From positions 1 to 64,000 of the forward strand of contig NZ_VITA01000010.1 in NCBI RefSeq assembly GCF_007827695.1: a DNA stretch of 64,000 bases, in the 5' to 3' direction. Each line of letters starts with the position of its first letter. Position 1 is the first letter of the stretch. Source of the DNA: Sinorhizobium medicae (lineage in GTDB: Bacteria; Pseudomonadota; Alphaproteobacteria; Rhizobiales; Rhizobiaceae). The position numbers were made by a program, and so were the translations under genes. Shown here piece after piece: positions 27,130 to 36,600 of the stretch. The notes below the pieces were generated by a model. The model worked only from the letters and a program-made list of their open reading frames with translations. It searched no databases and was not told the DNA's origin.

Positions 27130-27660
27130 CGGGCAGGTGGTGAGCGCGCGCCCTTCCGTCCGCAGCCATCGTCCGGTTTGATGGGATTGCACGGACGCGA
27201 GGATAAAGCGCATTCCATCAATGCCATCGTGAACAGTCGGCAAGAGGCACGCCCCGGGGTCTGGCGCGCGGCGTTCATTGTGAGCTGCAATCACCTCAGC
27301 CGCATCGCTGTAAATTTGCGCGAAGCCTTCGATCCAACCCTCAGGATGGCCGGGCGGAACCCGTGTCGCGTAATGCCCGTCGCGTCCGACGGCCCCGCTT
27401 GCCCGCGTAATGATTCGCTCAGGCTCGCCGAGCGCGAGAAGCGCAAGTGATTGGTTTCCTCTTGCGCCCATTCGACGCCGCCCTCGCTGCCGAAAATGCG
27501 TATTAGAAGAGCATTCTCGTTCCCGGGTGCGACTTGCGACACCCAAAGCATGCCCTTAACGCCGCCGCCGAAACGCATCAGAACATTAGCATCGTCGTCC
27601 AGCAGCCTGCCGCCGACGAAGGATGACAGGTCTGGGATGTCGATAAAGCGCGCGCTGAGC
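27130..27660 (-). pseudogene. C-terminal remnant of a Gfo/Idh/MocA-family oxidoreductase
   Basis: On the minus strand ARFIDIPDLSSFVGGRLLDD (from about 27653) and MRFGGGVKGMLWVSQVAPGN are typical of the C-terminal domain of this family. The frame shifts near 27428-27446: the next block LGEPERIITR and then VPPGHPEGWIEGFAQIYSDA continue the homology one frame over. About the last 170 of roughly 390 residues remain. The N-terminal NAD-binding half and the promoter are gone. The gene is dead. Confidence 0.82.
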
Positions 27661-27959
27661 GCTTGCGGGAGCGTCTGGCGGCGGCCTATGCCGCTATCCC
27701 CATCATTGTGAGCCCGCCATCCATCGGCGATGATCTCGCGATCAATGCCACCTCAGCGGGCATGTCGCCCTCCGACGGTCTTCCCTTCGATCTGGCCAGC
27801 CTTTCGCGAGGTGCACTGGTGTGCGAGGCGATTATGAAACCTGCGAGAACCCGTCTGCTGATGGAGGCGGAGAAACTGGGCCATCCCATTCAGGAGGGTC
27901 GACACATGCTCGACTACCAAGTGGGTGCAATCCGGGAGTTTTTCGGTCTTCAGCCCTGA
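27636..27959 (+). pseudogene. C-terminal remnant of a shikimate dehydrogenase-like gene
   Basis: From DVDKARAERL the frame reads on to INATSAGMSP, LVCEAIMKPARTRLL and GRHMLDYQVGAIREFF, which is the C-terminal part of an AroE-like shikimate/quinate dehydrogenase. A stop lies just upstream in frame, and the catalytic N-terminal domain and nucleotide-binding loop are missing. About 107 of about 280 residues remain. It abuts the oxidoreductase remnant, so both lost their 5' halves at one junction. Confidence 0.8.
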
Positions 27960-27991
27960 TCTCCCAGGCCCGTATGGCAAAGTGCTCCGAT

Positions 27992-28771
27992 TTAGAGACC
28001 TGCCGGCCCCCCGAGAACACTGAGAGTGGGCTCGTCCAGATAGGGACGCTTTCCGCGCCGCAGGAGATAGACCTCCCGCTCGGGATTGGCTTCGATGACG
28101 AAGCCCGCGCTTCGAAGCATTGCCTCGACGCCGGCCCGGTTCGGAATGAACCAGTTGGTGGGATCATCGGCGAAACGATGTTCGACGAAGAACAGCTTCG
28201 GATAGTCGGGCCGGTCGAAAATCCCCCATTCGCCGAACTCATAATCGCCTTCGAGGCTTGCCACGGCGTCCGAGCCACGCTGCATGCACTGGAAAAGCAT
28301 CTGGTCTCCGACGACGTGCTCGTAGAGAAGGTCGAGCGCCAGCAGCGGGTGGCGAAGGTGGTACAGGACGCCCATGAAAATGACGAGATCGAACTTCTCC
28401 CGCAGCCGCGCGGCATCATAGACCGACATCAGCCTGAATTCGATTTCGACCCCGGCCTGCTCTGCGGCGAATTTCGCCTGCCGCAGATAATGGGGATCCG
28501 AGTCGATGCCGAGCACACGCCCTGCATTGCGGCGTTTCATCTCCTGCGCGTAGAACCCCGCATTGCAGCCGATATCGAGGACGCTCCTTCCTTCGAGGTC
28601 CTCCGGCACGACATGTCTGAAGGCTTTCCACTTTACCGCGGGATAGTCGCCGAGGAAATGATCGGGCGCCGTCTCGATGCCCCCGATCCGCATATTGTGG
28701 AACCACGGACCGAGCGCCGCGATTTCGTGCGCGATGTTCGTCCGGTCTCTCATCTGCTGAACCATGATCAC
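27992..28771 (-). CDS. SAM-dependent methyltransferase (CmoB/DUF1698-like)
   Basis: A 259-residue class I methyltransferase. SAM motif I VLDIGCNAGFY is at about 63-73 and DLVIFMGVLYHLRHP at about 126-140. The latter is typical of the CmoB-like/Rta_06860 group found in glycan loci. Met1, Met3 and Met7 are all possible starts. It is the last gene of a seven-gene operon running from 36532 and overlaps the epimerase gene by four bases. It probably methylates a sugar or cyclitol product. Confidence 0.82.
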   Translation of the reverse strand: MIMVQQMRDRTNIAHEIAALGPWFHNMRIGGIETAPDHFLGDYPAVKWKAFRHVVPEDLEGRSVLDIGCNAGFYAQEMKRRNAGRVLGIDSDPHYLRQAKFAAEQAGVEIEFRLMSVYDAARLREKFDLVIFMGVLYHLRHPLLALDLLYEHVVGDQMLFQCMQRGSDAVASLEGDYEFGEWGIFDRPDYPKLFFVEHRFADDPTNWFIPNRAGVEAMLRSAGFVIEANPEREVYLLRRGKRPYLDEPTLSVLGGPAGL

Positions 28772-29808
28772 AGATCCTGCGTGACGGCGGCAAGTTGCGG
28801 CTGGCGACGGGTGCGGCCGGTCCTGCGTTCGGGGCGGCTGCTGCCAAGGGCGCTCTGGAACCAGGCGATCGTATGCGTCAGCCCTTCCTCCAGGGGGACT
28901 TTGGGCTCCCAGCCGAGAAGCTTCCTGGCGCGCGCGATATCCGGCCGGCGACGCTGCGGATCGTCCGCCGGCAGCGGCTCATGGACGATCGTCGAGGTTG
29001 TCTCGATTCTGGAGAGGACCAGCTCCGCCAGTTCGATGACGGTGAATTCGCCCGGATTGCCGAGGTTTACCGGCACCGCAGGGTTCTCCTCACGGTTCAT
29101 CAGCCGGATCAGCCCGTCCACGAGATCGGATACGTAGCAAAAGGAGCGCGTCTGCTCACCGCTGCCATAGACCGTGAGCGGCTCGTTCTTCAGCGCCTGG
29201 ACGATGAAGTTCGAAACGATCCGGCCGTCATTGGGGCGCATATGCGGGCCGTAGGTGTTGAAGATGCGGGCGACCCGCGCATCGACGCTTCCCCCTCTCA
29301 GACTGTCGAAGCACAGAGCCTCTGCCGCGCGCTTGCCCTCGTCGTAGCAGGCCCGCGGACCCGTGCAGTTGACGTGGCCCCAATAATTCTCCTGCTGCGG
29401 GTGCTCCTCGGGATCGCCGTAGATCTCGCTTGTGGAGGCCTGGAGAAGCGTGGCTCCGTGCCTTTCCGCAAGCCGCAGGAGGTTCCCTGTCCCGGTCACG
29501 CTGGTCATCATCGTGTGGATGGGATCGGCCTGATAGGCGGGCGGCGATGCGGGGCAGGCAAGATTATAGATCTGATCGACCGGTTCATCGATGTCGATTT
29601 CGTCGCAGACGTCCTGTTCAACCATCGCGAAATAGGGGTCGTTCTGCAGACCGGTGAGGTTGGCAGGGGAGCCGGTTAGATAGCTGTCGAGGCAGATCAC
29701 CCGGTTGCCGGCGCCGAGAAGTGCGGAACAAAGGTGCGATCCGACAAAGCCGGCGCCGCCGGCAACCAGGATGATCTTTCCTCGGCTTGCTTTGTTTCTT
29801 TTAGCCAT
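28768..29808 (-). CDS. UDP-glucuronate decarboxylase-like NAD-dependent sugar enzyme
   Basis: A 346-residue extended SDR. The nucleotide motif GGAGFVGSHL is at about 17-26 and the catalytic Y-x3-K is YDEGK. NLACPASPPAYQADP is typical of UDP-glucuronic acid decarboxylase (UDP-xylose synthase) and close relatives. AAGGAG precedes the Met at 29808. A reading frame extending 60 residues upstream is rejected. Probable product is UDP-xylose or a related sugar nucleotide for the neighbouring glycosyltransferases. Confidence 0.86.
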   Translation of the reverse strand: MAKRNKASRGKIILVAGGAGFVGSHLCSALLGAGNRVICLDSYLTGSPANLTGLQNDPYFAMVEQDVCDEIDIDEPVDQIYNLACPASPPAYQADPIHTMMTSVTGTGNLLRLAERHGATLLQASTSEIYGDPEEHPQQENYWGHVNCTGPRACYDEGKRAAEALCFDSLRGGSVDARVARIFNTYGPHMRPNDGRIVSNFIVQALKNEPLTVYGSGEQTRSFCYVSDLVDGLIRLMNREENPAVPVNLGNPGEFTVIELAELVLSRIETTSTIVHEPLPADDPQRRRPDIARARKLLGWEPKVPLEEGLTHTIAWFQSALGSSRPERRTGRTRRQPQLAAVTQDL

Positions 29809-29827
29809 CGGCCGTTCTCCTTTTGGG

Positions 29828-30946
29828 TTAAACCGGAAGCCGCCGCTCGACACGCTGGGTTGCGAGATCCGTTCTGGCGGCGACGCTTTCGAGTGCCTCG
29901 ACGAAGCTGCGTGCGCGCGCGGCGGAACTGTGCTCGGCGGCGACGCGTCGATAAGCGCAATCGGCAAGTGCTTCGCGTTGGGCTTCATCGGGGCTCGTCA
30001 ATGCCGTGACGACATCGCTGCTGCTCTGTGCAATGACCACGGCTTCGCCAGGCGGGAAGAAATTCTCGATGCCCTCCCACCAGTCGCTGACGATCGGCGT
30101 GCGGCATGCTGCGGCCTCGAAGAGGCGGACGCTCGGCGACCAGCCGGCCGCGACCATGTCGGCGCGCGTCACGTTCAGCGTAAAGCGCTGGCGGCTGTAG
30201 AATTCAGCATGTTCGCCGGGCGGCAGATGCTCTATGCGCTCCACGTTCGGCGGCCAGTGGATGTCGGAAGGGTAGCTCGGCCCGGCGACGGCGAAGCGCA
30301 TGTGCGGCAGGCGGCGCGCCGGCTCGATCAACAGGCGTTCGAGCACCGGCTGCCTGTCGGGGCTGAAGGTGCCGAGGTAGCCGAGATCCCACTTCGTCGG
30401 TGCGCCTGTGTTGCGGTAGGCTTCGAGGTCGACGGCACAATAAAGAGGCACCGGCCGCCGTGCCGCGAACTCGTCACGCAGCCTGTCGAGCGTCTTGCCG
30501 CCTGAGAAGGAAAAGTAGATGTCGAAGAACGCCACCTGCCTTCGGGCGAGATATTCCTCGTCGCCGCGTTCGAGCTTGGCGAGCGTCACGGGCGTGTCGA
30601 TGTCGTAGAAGCACAGGCGCTTCGGTACCAGATCCGCGACAGCGTCGATGACGTCCACGCCATCCGGCACGTAGGAGCCGACGACGACGGCATCCGCATC
30701 GGCGAGCTTTCGCGCATGCCGCTGTGTGAGTTCGTCCGTGTCGTCATAGAGCACCAGATCGCAGAAGTCCGGCACGGCGAGATCGCGATTGTCCGCATAC
30801 CACGGCACGTCCCGTTCGAGAAACGTCACCTTGTGGCCGGCGGCGTTAACGGCACGAAGCAAAGCCCGGTATGTCGTCGCGTGGCCGTTGCCCCACGACG
30901 AGGACAGCGAGAGACCGAGGATGACGATGTCGAGTGGGCGCTTCAT
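29828..30946 (-). CDS. CgeB-like glycosyltransferase (1 of 3)
   Basis: A 372-residue protein of the CgeB/spore-maturation type of GT-B glycosyltransferases. N-terminal ILGLSLSSSWGNGHATTYR and C-terminal SVRLFEAAACRTPIVSDWWEGIEN match this group; the latter is the sugar-nucleotide site with its Glu. Cytoplasmic, no membrane segment. It overlaps the next CgeB-like gene by four bases. Donor and acceptor are unknown. Confidence 0.83.
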   Translation of the reverse strand: MKRPLDIVILGLSLSSSWGNGHATTYRALLRAVNAAGHKVTFLERDVPWYADNRDLAVPDFCDLVLYDDTDELTQRHARKLADADAVVVGSYVPDGVDVIDAVADLVPKRLCFYDIDTPVTLAKLERGDEEYLARRQVAFFDIYFSFSGGKTLDRLRDEFAARRPVPLYCAVDLEAYRNTGAPTKWDLGYLGTFSPDRQPVLERLLIEPARRLPHMRFAVAGPSYPSDIHWPPNVERIEHLPPGEHAEFYSRQRFTLNVTRADMVAAGWSPSVRLFEAAACRTPIVSDWWEGIENFFPPGEAVVIAQSSSDVVTALTSPDEAQREALADCAYRRVAAEHSSAARARSFVEALESVAARTDLATQRVERRLPV

Positions 30947-32028
30947 TCGGCAGCCTCCATCCGGCGCGCCTGGCGCAAGATGCGGTCCACTTCTGCGGCA
31001 CGATGCGCATAGGTGTGCTCGGCCAGCACGCGGCGCAGCGCGCGCTCGCCGATCTCCCTGGCGTTAGCGCTGGTCAGTTTCTGCATCAGCTCGGCGACGT
31101 CGCGGCCGTCTCTGGCGACCAGCACTTCTTCTCCGGGCTTCAGGAAAAGTTCGATCCCCTCCCAGTAGTCGGTGATCAGGCAGGCACCGGCGCCGGCCGC
31201 CTCGAATACGCGGGTTGCCGGCGAAAAGCCGTTATCGGCCATGCTGGAGCGCGAAATGTTCAATACGGCAGTCGGTGTCGTGTTGAAGGCATTGTGGTCC
31301 GCCGTCGGGACATGACCGATATAGGCGACGTTCGGGGACAGGGATTTGTCATGCCAACCCGCTCCGCCAAGCAGGAAACGCCGCTGCCAGAGCTTTTGCG
31401 CCGGCTCGAGGAAGAAGGCTTCCACCCGCTCCTCCCGGTCCGGCAGGCGATTGCCGAGGAAGGCGAGATCCGCGTTAAAGCGCGGGTCCGGCGAAACCGG
31501 ATAATGCGTCTCGGGATCGACGGCATTGTAGATCGGAACGCATTCGCGGGCACCGAGAGCCCGATAGGCGCCGACCACGGGATCGCCGCCGCCATAGGTC
31601 AGAACGAGATCCAGAGAGGGAAGCGCGCGACGAAGCGGGTGGTCGGGCGCGGCCCTGAGATCGGCCAGCGTGGCAGGTGCATCGACGTCCCAGAAGATCT
31701 TCAATGCCGCTGGATCCGCCGCCGCCATGACCTCGGCGAGCAGTAACTCGTCCTCAAAGCCCACTCCGCTCGCCTTGACGACGATGTCGGCCTCACCGGC
31801 TTTCCCGGCGACGCTTTTCAGACCTTCAATGGTCCCTTCGTAGACGACGACCTTGCACCAGAAGGGCGGATCGATGTCGCGGTGCATTTGCCGGTCGTAG
31901 ACATCAGGCTCATAGAAGGTGATCTGATAGCCCCGTTGCGCGAGAGCACGGAGCAGGCCGCGATAGTAGGTGGCCGCGCCGTTCCAGTAGGCCGAAACGA
32001 GGCTCGATCCGTAAAATGCCAGTTTCAT
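30943..32028 (-). CDS. CgeB-like glycosyltransferase (2 of 3)
   Basis: A 361-residue paralogue starting MKLAFYGSSLVSAYWNGAAT at 32028 after GGAGG. C-terminal TRVFEAAGAGACLITDYWEG and a preceding NISRSSM block match the first copy. An upstream extension of 84 residues inside the neighbouring gene is rejected. It overlaps both flanking glycosyltransferase genes by four bases. Donor and acceptor unknown. Confidence 0.83.
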   Translation of the reverse strand: MKLAFYGSSLVSAYWNGAATYYRGLLRALAQRGYQITFYEPDVYDRQMHRDIDPPFWCKVVVYEGTIEGLKSVAGKAGEADIVVKASGVGFEDELLLAEVMAAADPAALKIFWDVDAPATLADLRAAPDHPLRRALPSLDLVLTYGGGDPVVGAYRALGARECVPIYNAVDPETHYPVSPDPRFNADLAFLGNRLPDREERVEAFFLEPAQKLWQRRFLLGGAGWHDKSLSPNVAYIGHVPTADHNAFNTTPTAVLNISRSSMADNGFSPATRVFEAAGAGACLITDYWEGIELFLKPGEEVLVARDGRDVAELMQKLTSANAREIGERALRRVLAEHTYAHRAAEVDRILRQARRMEAAE

Positions 32029-33155
32029 AGCTGGACCTCCTCGGTGACTGTGCGTTCCACGTTGCTGTGCGGCATGTAGGCGGCCAGAATGGAGAGAAGC
32101 TCGTCGACGCGATGGCCGCATGTGTGGCGTGCTCGGACGGTCTCCAGTCCGGAAGCGGCCATCTCCGTTGCGAAGGCTGGTTCCGCGAGAAGTTGACGCA
32201 GAAGTCGCGCCATCTCTTTGCCGTCCCTGGCGATGCAGAAATCCTTGCCGGGCCGGAATAGCCCTTCGGCATCCGTCCATGGTGCCGAGACCAGCGGAAT
32301 CCCGCAGGAAAGAGCCTCGAAAACGCGGATCGTGGGTATGCCCGGGAGTGCCTCCACGTAGGGTCGGCGCGGAATGTGCATGGTGACCCGGTGCTCCGCG
32401 AAGGCCCGCGGGACGGCTGCGTTCGCGAGCCAGCCGCCATAGTCGATTTCGGCGGCGCGCAAGGCCCTGAGCGCCGTGTCGGGATATCTTACGCCTCGGA
32501 CCGTCGCCCTCAGTTTCAGCTTTTTTGCCGGTTCGACGAGGAAGGACATGATTTCGCTGCTGCGTTCGTCATCGCCCCAATTGCCGATCCAGATGAGCTC
32601 GCCACGCTTTTCCACCTCCGGCATCGGATGGAACAGCGAAGTGTCGGCAGCCTCATGCCAGGTATGGACGTGCCTTCCCCATCCCGCCTGCAGATAGCGC
32701 TCGCGCAGCGCCTCACCGAAAGCCAGAACGAAGTCGTAACCGGAAAGGTCCAGCCTGGCGATGTCCCGTTTGGCGCTGACGGCGCGGTGATGTGTGTCGT
32801 GGAACGCCAGCGTGAAGCGTCCACCCTTCAGGCGGATGCGGCCGAGTTCGGCGATCAGAGCGGGATCGGTCCACTCATGGACAATGACGATGTCAGCCTC
32901 GGCGACTGCCGCTTCATGGTCGAAATCGGACTCGTAGATCGCGACCTGCAAATCGGGAAAGTGTTTGCGAAAGGCGGCGATCGGTCCGATGCCCTGATCG
33001 GCAATCAGATTGCGGCGGCTCCAGGAATCGCCCGGCTCAAGCGCCACGGCCAGATGGCCGCGGCGTGTGATTTCACGCATGACACCGCGCAGAAAATGCG
33101 CATTGCCGTGGTTCCAATCGGAAATCAATGAGTGGGTGTAGAAAAGAAATCGCAT
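32025..33155 (-). CDS. CgeB-like glycosyltransferase (3 of 3)
   Basis: A 376-residue paralogue starting MRFLFYTHSLISDWNHGNAH. C-terminal TIRVFEALSCGIPLVSAPW is the sugar-nucleotide region. Its N-terminal domain is more like DUF3880 than the other two. The three CgeB-like genes share an N-terminal N-G-(A/H)-x motif and are arranged head to tail, suggesting duplication followed by specialisation for successive transfers. Confidence 0.82.
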   Translation of the reverse strand: MRFLFYTHSLISDWNHGNAHFLRGVMREITRRGHLAVALEPGDSWSRRNLIADQGIGPIAAFRKHFPDLQVAIYESDFDHEAAVAEADIVIVHEWTDPALIAELGRIRLKGGRFTLAFHDTHHRAVSAKRDIARLDLSGYDFVLAFGEALRERYLQAGWGRHVHTWHEAADTSLFHPMPEVEKRGELIWIGNWGDDERSSEIMSFLVEPAKKLKLRATVRGVRYPDTALRALRAAEIDYGGWLANAAVPRAFAEHRVTMHIPRRPYVEALPGIPTIRVFEALSCGIPLVSAPWTDAEGLFRPGKDFCIARDGKEMARLLRQLLAEPAFATEMAASGLETVRARHTCGHRVDELLSILAAYMPHSNVERTVTEEVQL

Positions 33156-33159
33156 CCGC

Positions 33160-34311
33160 TCACTCCGCTGCCGTCAGTCGATTTTCCCCGCGCATCACGC
33201 GCCTATAGGCGGCGAATATCGCCTCGCGCTGGGCCTCAAGGGTGAAGTCGGCCGCGCGCGACTGCGCTCGCCGGCCGAGCTCGGCCCTGAACCCCGCATC
33301 CTCCGCAAGCCGGTTGACGGCCCCGGCGAAGGCGGCGGGATCCTCGGCATCGGCGAAAAGAGCGCTGCCCTCCCAGAGCTCGCGATAGGTTTCGATGTCG
33401 GCGAGAACCAATGCCGCACCGGCGCGTGCTGCCTCCAGCGCCACCAGACCGAATGGTTCGTAGACCGAAGGGGAAACGACGATCGCCGCCCTCGACATCA
33501 GCGAAATCGCCCTGTCGTGACTGAGTTCGCCCTTGTGATCGGCATGCGCAATCGCCAGGCGTTGCCCGTTGGGGCCGTCACAGGCACCGGCCATGACGAC
33601 CGGCCAGCCTATATCGGCGGCCGCCCTGTCCAGTACGGCTCCATTCTTGCCTTCGTCCCACCAGCGCCCGGCCGCAAAAGCAAAGTTCTCCTTGGCGGAG
33701 ATGGAGGATGCGTTCCGGCTCGCATTGTAGACGACCGCGAGATCGCGAACCGGACCGTAACAACGCGTCACCGCCATGGCATGACTCCGGCTCGGGGCAA
33801 GCACCAGGTCGGCGCGGTCGAATCCAATTCGGTTCAATCGCTTCTGCCAGCACCAGCCGGTTGGCAAGCCGGATCCGCGCACCGCCTCGAACCAGGTGGC
33901 TACGCAGGAATGCGAAACGGTGACGACGGGAATCTCAGCCGTTATTCCCGAAGCCTGGGAAGGCAGGTTGAGGTGCATGAGATCGACGGAGTGCTTGAGC
34001 GCCAGTTCGGACAAGAGGTCCGGAACGCCGCAGAGTTCACTTTCATCTTCCACCATCCAGTCGAGCGGCTGATCCGACCATTCGAGCCGGCCGATGCTCT
34101 CCGCCTCGCGCCGTTGCTCGGGGGAAGGGGCCGGGCCGAAGCCGACGATCAGCGTCTCGACGCCGGAACGGCGCATGGCTTCGGCGAGATCCACCGCATA
34201 GCGCCAGACACCGCCCACCGCATCGACGGTCATCAATATCCGCCGCGGCAACGGGCTCGGGGCGTCGTGGCGGACCTCTTGTCTTGAGCCGGAAAGGGCA
34301 TGGACGCTCAT
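33160..34311 (-). CDS. Glycosyltransferase family 4 protein
   Basis: A 383-residue GT4-type enzyme. N-terminal TVDAVGGVWRYAVDLAEAMR and C-terminal SPSVYEPFGLVALEAARAGA (the E-x7-E sugar-nucleotide motif) are diagnostic. The start MSVHALSGSR at 34311 overlaps the stop of the upstream epimerase gene as ATGA. It is cytoplasmic and likely transfers a hexose or uronic acid in the same pathway as the CgeB-like enzymes. Confidence 0.88.
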   Translation of the reverse strand: MSVHALSGSRQEVRHDAPSPLPRRILMTVDAVGGVWRYAVDLAEAMRRSGVETLIVGFGPAPSPEQRREAESIGRLEWSDQPLDWMVEDESELCGVPDLLSELALKHSVDLMHLNLPSQASGITAEIPVVTVSHSCVATWFEAVRGSGLPTGWCWQKRLNRIGFDRADLVLAPSRSHAMAVTRCYGPVRDLAVVYNASRNASSISAKENFAFAAGRWWDEGKNGAVLDRAAADIGWPVVMAGACDGPNGQRLAIAHADHKGELSHDRAISLMSRAAIVVSPSVYEPFGLVALEAARAGAALVLADIETYRELWEGSALFADAEDPAAFAGAVNRLAEDAGFRAELGRRAQSRAADFTLEAQREAIFAAYRRVMRGENRLTAAE

Positions 34312-35429
34312 GCAGGGACCCTCCGCTGTTGACGCCGGATATTTCCGACGCCGACCCGATCTTCGACAAGCCAGGCGTAAAGATTGCGCAGCCCCTCGCG
34401 CCAAGCCATTCCCGCCCTCCAGCCGACCGCATCGGCGATCGCGCGCGTATCGGCCACAAAATACAGCTGGTCGCCGGCGCGCCAGTCGCTTTTCCCGGTA
34501 GAGAGCCGACGGCCCGTCAAGATCTCGATCTCGTTCAGCACCTCGACAATGCTGACGGCATTGTCGGGTCCGCCTCCCAAATTGAAAGCGCGACCCTTCA
34601 GACCGTCGATCGCTTTAAGAACCGCTCTATAAGCGGCGACCGCATCGGTGACATGGAGGATGTCGCGGACCTGCTTGCCGTCGCCATAGATCGAGATCGG
34701 CTCGCCGGCGAGCGCCCGTATGAGGAAGTGCGCTACCCAGCCCTGATCCTCTGTGCCGAACTGCCTCGGGCCATAGACGCAACTCATTCTGAGAACGGCG
34801 GTCGGCAAGCCAAAGGAGCGGGCATAGTCCAGCACATACTGATCGGCAACGCCCTTCGAACAGCCATAGGGCGTGCAGAAATCGAGCGGTTGCGCCTCGC
34901 CGACGCCATGCGCGCGCGTCGCCTCGTCGACCGGCATGTAGCGGCCCTGCACGTCTCTCATTTCCATGTGCTCGAGCGCGCCATAGACCTTGTTGGTGCT
35001 GGCGAAGATCACGGGCGAGCTGCGCCCAGCCAGACGTGCGGCTTCGAGCACGTTGAGCGTGCCACGCGCATTCGTCTCGAAATCCTCGGTCGGCTGCTGG
35101 AGACTTGTGGTCACCGCCGTCTGAGCCGCAAAATGGAATACGGCCTTGGCATTCCTGAAGGCAGGTTGGATTGCGGCGAGATCGCGGATGTCGGCGGTGA
35201 CGGCCTCGACGGCGCGCCCGTGGCTCTCCACCAGCCATTCGAGGTTTCTCTCGACGCCCGGGCGGCTGAGATTGTCGAGAACGATCACGTGCTCGCCGTC
35301 ACGGAGAAAGCTGTCGGCGAGATTGCTCCCGACGAAGCCGCTGCCTCCAACGACAAGGATCGGCCCCGCCTTTCCGGAGAGCGCAGGCGTCGCCAGATGC
35401 CGACTTTTTTCGACGGTCCGGCCGCTCAT
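34308..35429 (-). CDS. NAD-dependent epimerase/dehydratase (CDP-paratose 2-epimerase-like)
   Basis: A 373-residue extended SDR. GGSGFVGSNLAD is the nucleotide motif and YGCSK the catalytic Tyr/Lys pair. The region LDFCTPYGCSKGVADQYVLD and the C terminus resemble the CDP-paratose/tyvelose epimerase branch, but the substrate cannot be fixed. The start at 35429 overlaps the stop of the next epimerase gene (ATGA). Confidence 0.84.
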   Translation of the reverse strand: MSGRTVEKSRHLATPALSGKAGPILVVGGSGFVGSNLADSFLRDGEHVIVLDNLSRPGVERNLEWLVESHGRAVEAVTADIRDLAAIQPAFRNAKAVFHFAAQTAVTTSLQQPTEDFETNARGTLNVLEAARLAGRSSPVIFASTNKVYGALEHMEMRDVQGRYMPVDEATRAHGVGEAQPLDFCTPYGCSKGVADQYVLDYARSFGLPTAVLRMSCVYGPRQFGTEDQGWVAHFLIRALAGEPISIYGDGKQVRDILHVTDAVAAYRAVLKAIDGLKGRAFNLGGGPDNAVSIVEVLNEIEILTGRRLSTGKSDWRAGDQLYFVADTRAIADAVGWRAGMAWREGLRNLYAWLVEDRVGVGNIRRQQRRVPA

Positions 35430-36532
35430 AGAACCAGCCCCCGTGCTTCCAAGTGGCGCTTCATCTCGGCGCCGCGGTCGATCGCGCCGGCACTGCGGAC
35501 CCATTGGGCGAAATCCGCGAGCGAATCTTCAAGCCGGTGCGCCGGCTCGAAGCCGAGGAGGTCGCGCGCCTTGGAAATATCCGCGAAGCAATTGCGGATA
35601 TCTCCTGAACGAGCCTTGTGCATGATCTCCGGCCCGATCTCCGGCACGCCCATCGCATCGGCAAGCAGCGAGGCGATGTCAGCGATCGCGTAAGCGTGCC
35701 CGCTGCCGATATTGATGACGTGGCCCGCGGCGTGCGGCTGTTCGAGCGCAAGCCGGAAAGCGCGCGCGACGTCGCGAACATGGACGAAGTCGCGCTTCTG
35801 ACGGCCGTCCTCAAAGACCATCGGCGCCTGCCCGTTGGCAAGTCGAGAGGCGAAGTTGGCAAGCACTCCGGTATAGGGATTGGAGAGTGCCTGACCGGCG
35901 CCGTAGACGTTGAAAAGCCGAAGCGCCACCGCGTCCATGCCATAGGCTTCACCGAATATAAGGACCTGACGCTCCTGCGCATATTTCGTGAGTGCGTAGA
36001 TGGAGGCAAGATCGACCGGCTTGTTCTCGTCCGTCGCGATCGGCTTCAGGCTCTCGCCATCGGGGCCGGACGGGTTCCACGCACCCGTCTTGATCTCGGC
36101 GGGAGACCGCCGGATATGCGCGCGGCGTTCCCCGGCCGCAGTCTCGTACAAGCCCTCGCCGTAAACGCTCATGGAAGAGGCGACGACGATCCGCCGGATC
36201 GGCATGCCGATCATCGCCTCGAGCAGGACGGCGGTGCCCAGGTCGTTCACGCCCACATAGCGGGAGATCTCGTACATGGATTGGCCGACGCCGACCTCCG
36301 CAGCGAGATGAATGACGTGATCGACGTCCTTCAGTGCGCTCTTCACCGCGTCAGCGTCGCATATATCGGCGCGCCGCATATCTACTTCCGGTGGCAGGGT
36401 GATCTGGGCGTCCGCATGGACCTGTTCGTTCAGCGCATCGAGGATGCGCAACTCGTAGTTCCCAGAGAGAAGCTCTTCGACCACATGCCGGCCAATGAAA
36501 CCGCAGCCGCCGGTAACAAGTACTTTTGTCAT
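35426..36532 (-). CDS. NAD-dependent epimerase/dehydratase (UDP-glucose 4-epimerase-like)
   Basis: A 368-residue extended SDR starting MTKVLVTGGCGFIGRHVVEE. The catalytic YALTK is in ASIYALTKYAQERQV. It is the first gene of the seven-gene operon ending at 27992. A Met seven codons upstream is a possible alternative, and no good ribosome-binding site distinguishes them. The leader contains three TTCTTCTTTGA repeats. Confidence 0.85.
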   Translation of the reverse strand: MTKVLVTGGCGFIGRHVVEELLSGNYELRILDALNEQVHADAQITLPPEVDMRRADICDADAVKSALKDVDHVIHLAAEVGVGQSMYEISRYVGVNDLGTAVLLEAMIGMPIRRIVVASSMSVYGEGLYETAAGERRAHIRRSPAEIKTGAWNPSGPDGESLKPIATDENKPVDLASIYALTKYAQERQVLIFGEAYGMDAVALRLFNVYGAGQALSNPYTGVLANFASRLANGQAPMVFEDGRQKRDFVHVRDVARAFRLALEQPHAAGHVINIGSGHAYAIADIASLLADAMGVPEIGPEIMHKARSGDIRNCFADISKARDLLGFEPAHRLEDSLADFAQWVRSAGAIDRGAEMKRHLEARGLVL

Positions 36533-36600
36533 ATTGCACCTGATGATGACCAATCAGAGATAGAGACAAACCTCCAACAAACCTGCGTCGCAAATGTTCC

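Noticed and set aside
27010-27546. 178-residue minus-strand frame as an intact protein
   Set aside because: Only the middle part has homology to Gfo/Idh proteins. Both ends are shadow sequence, and the upstream part is in another frame.
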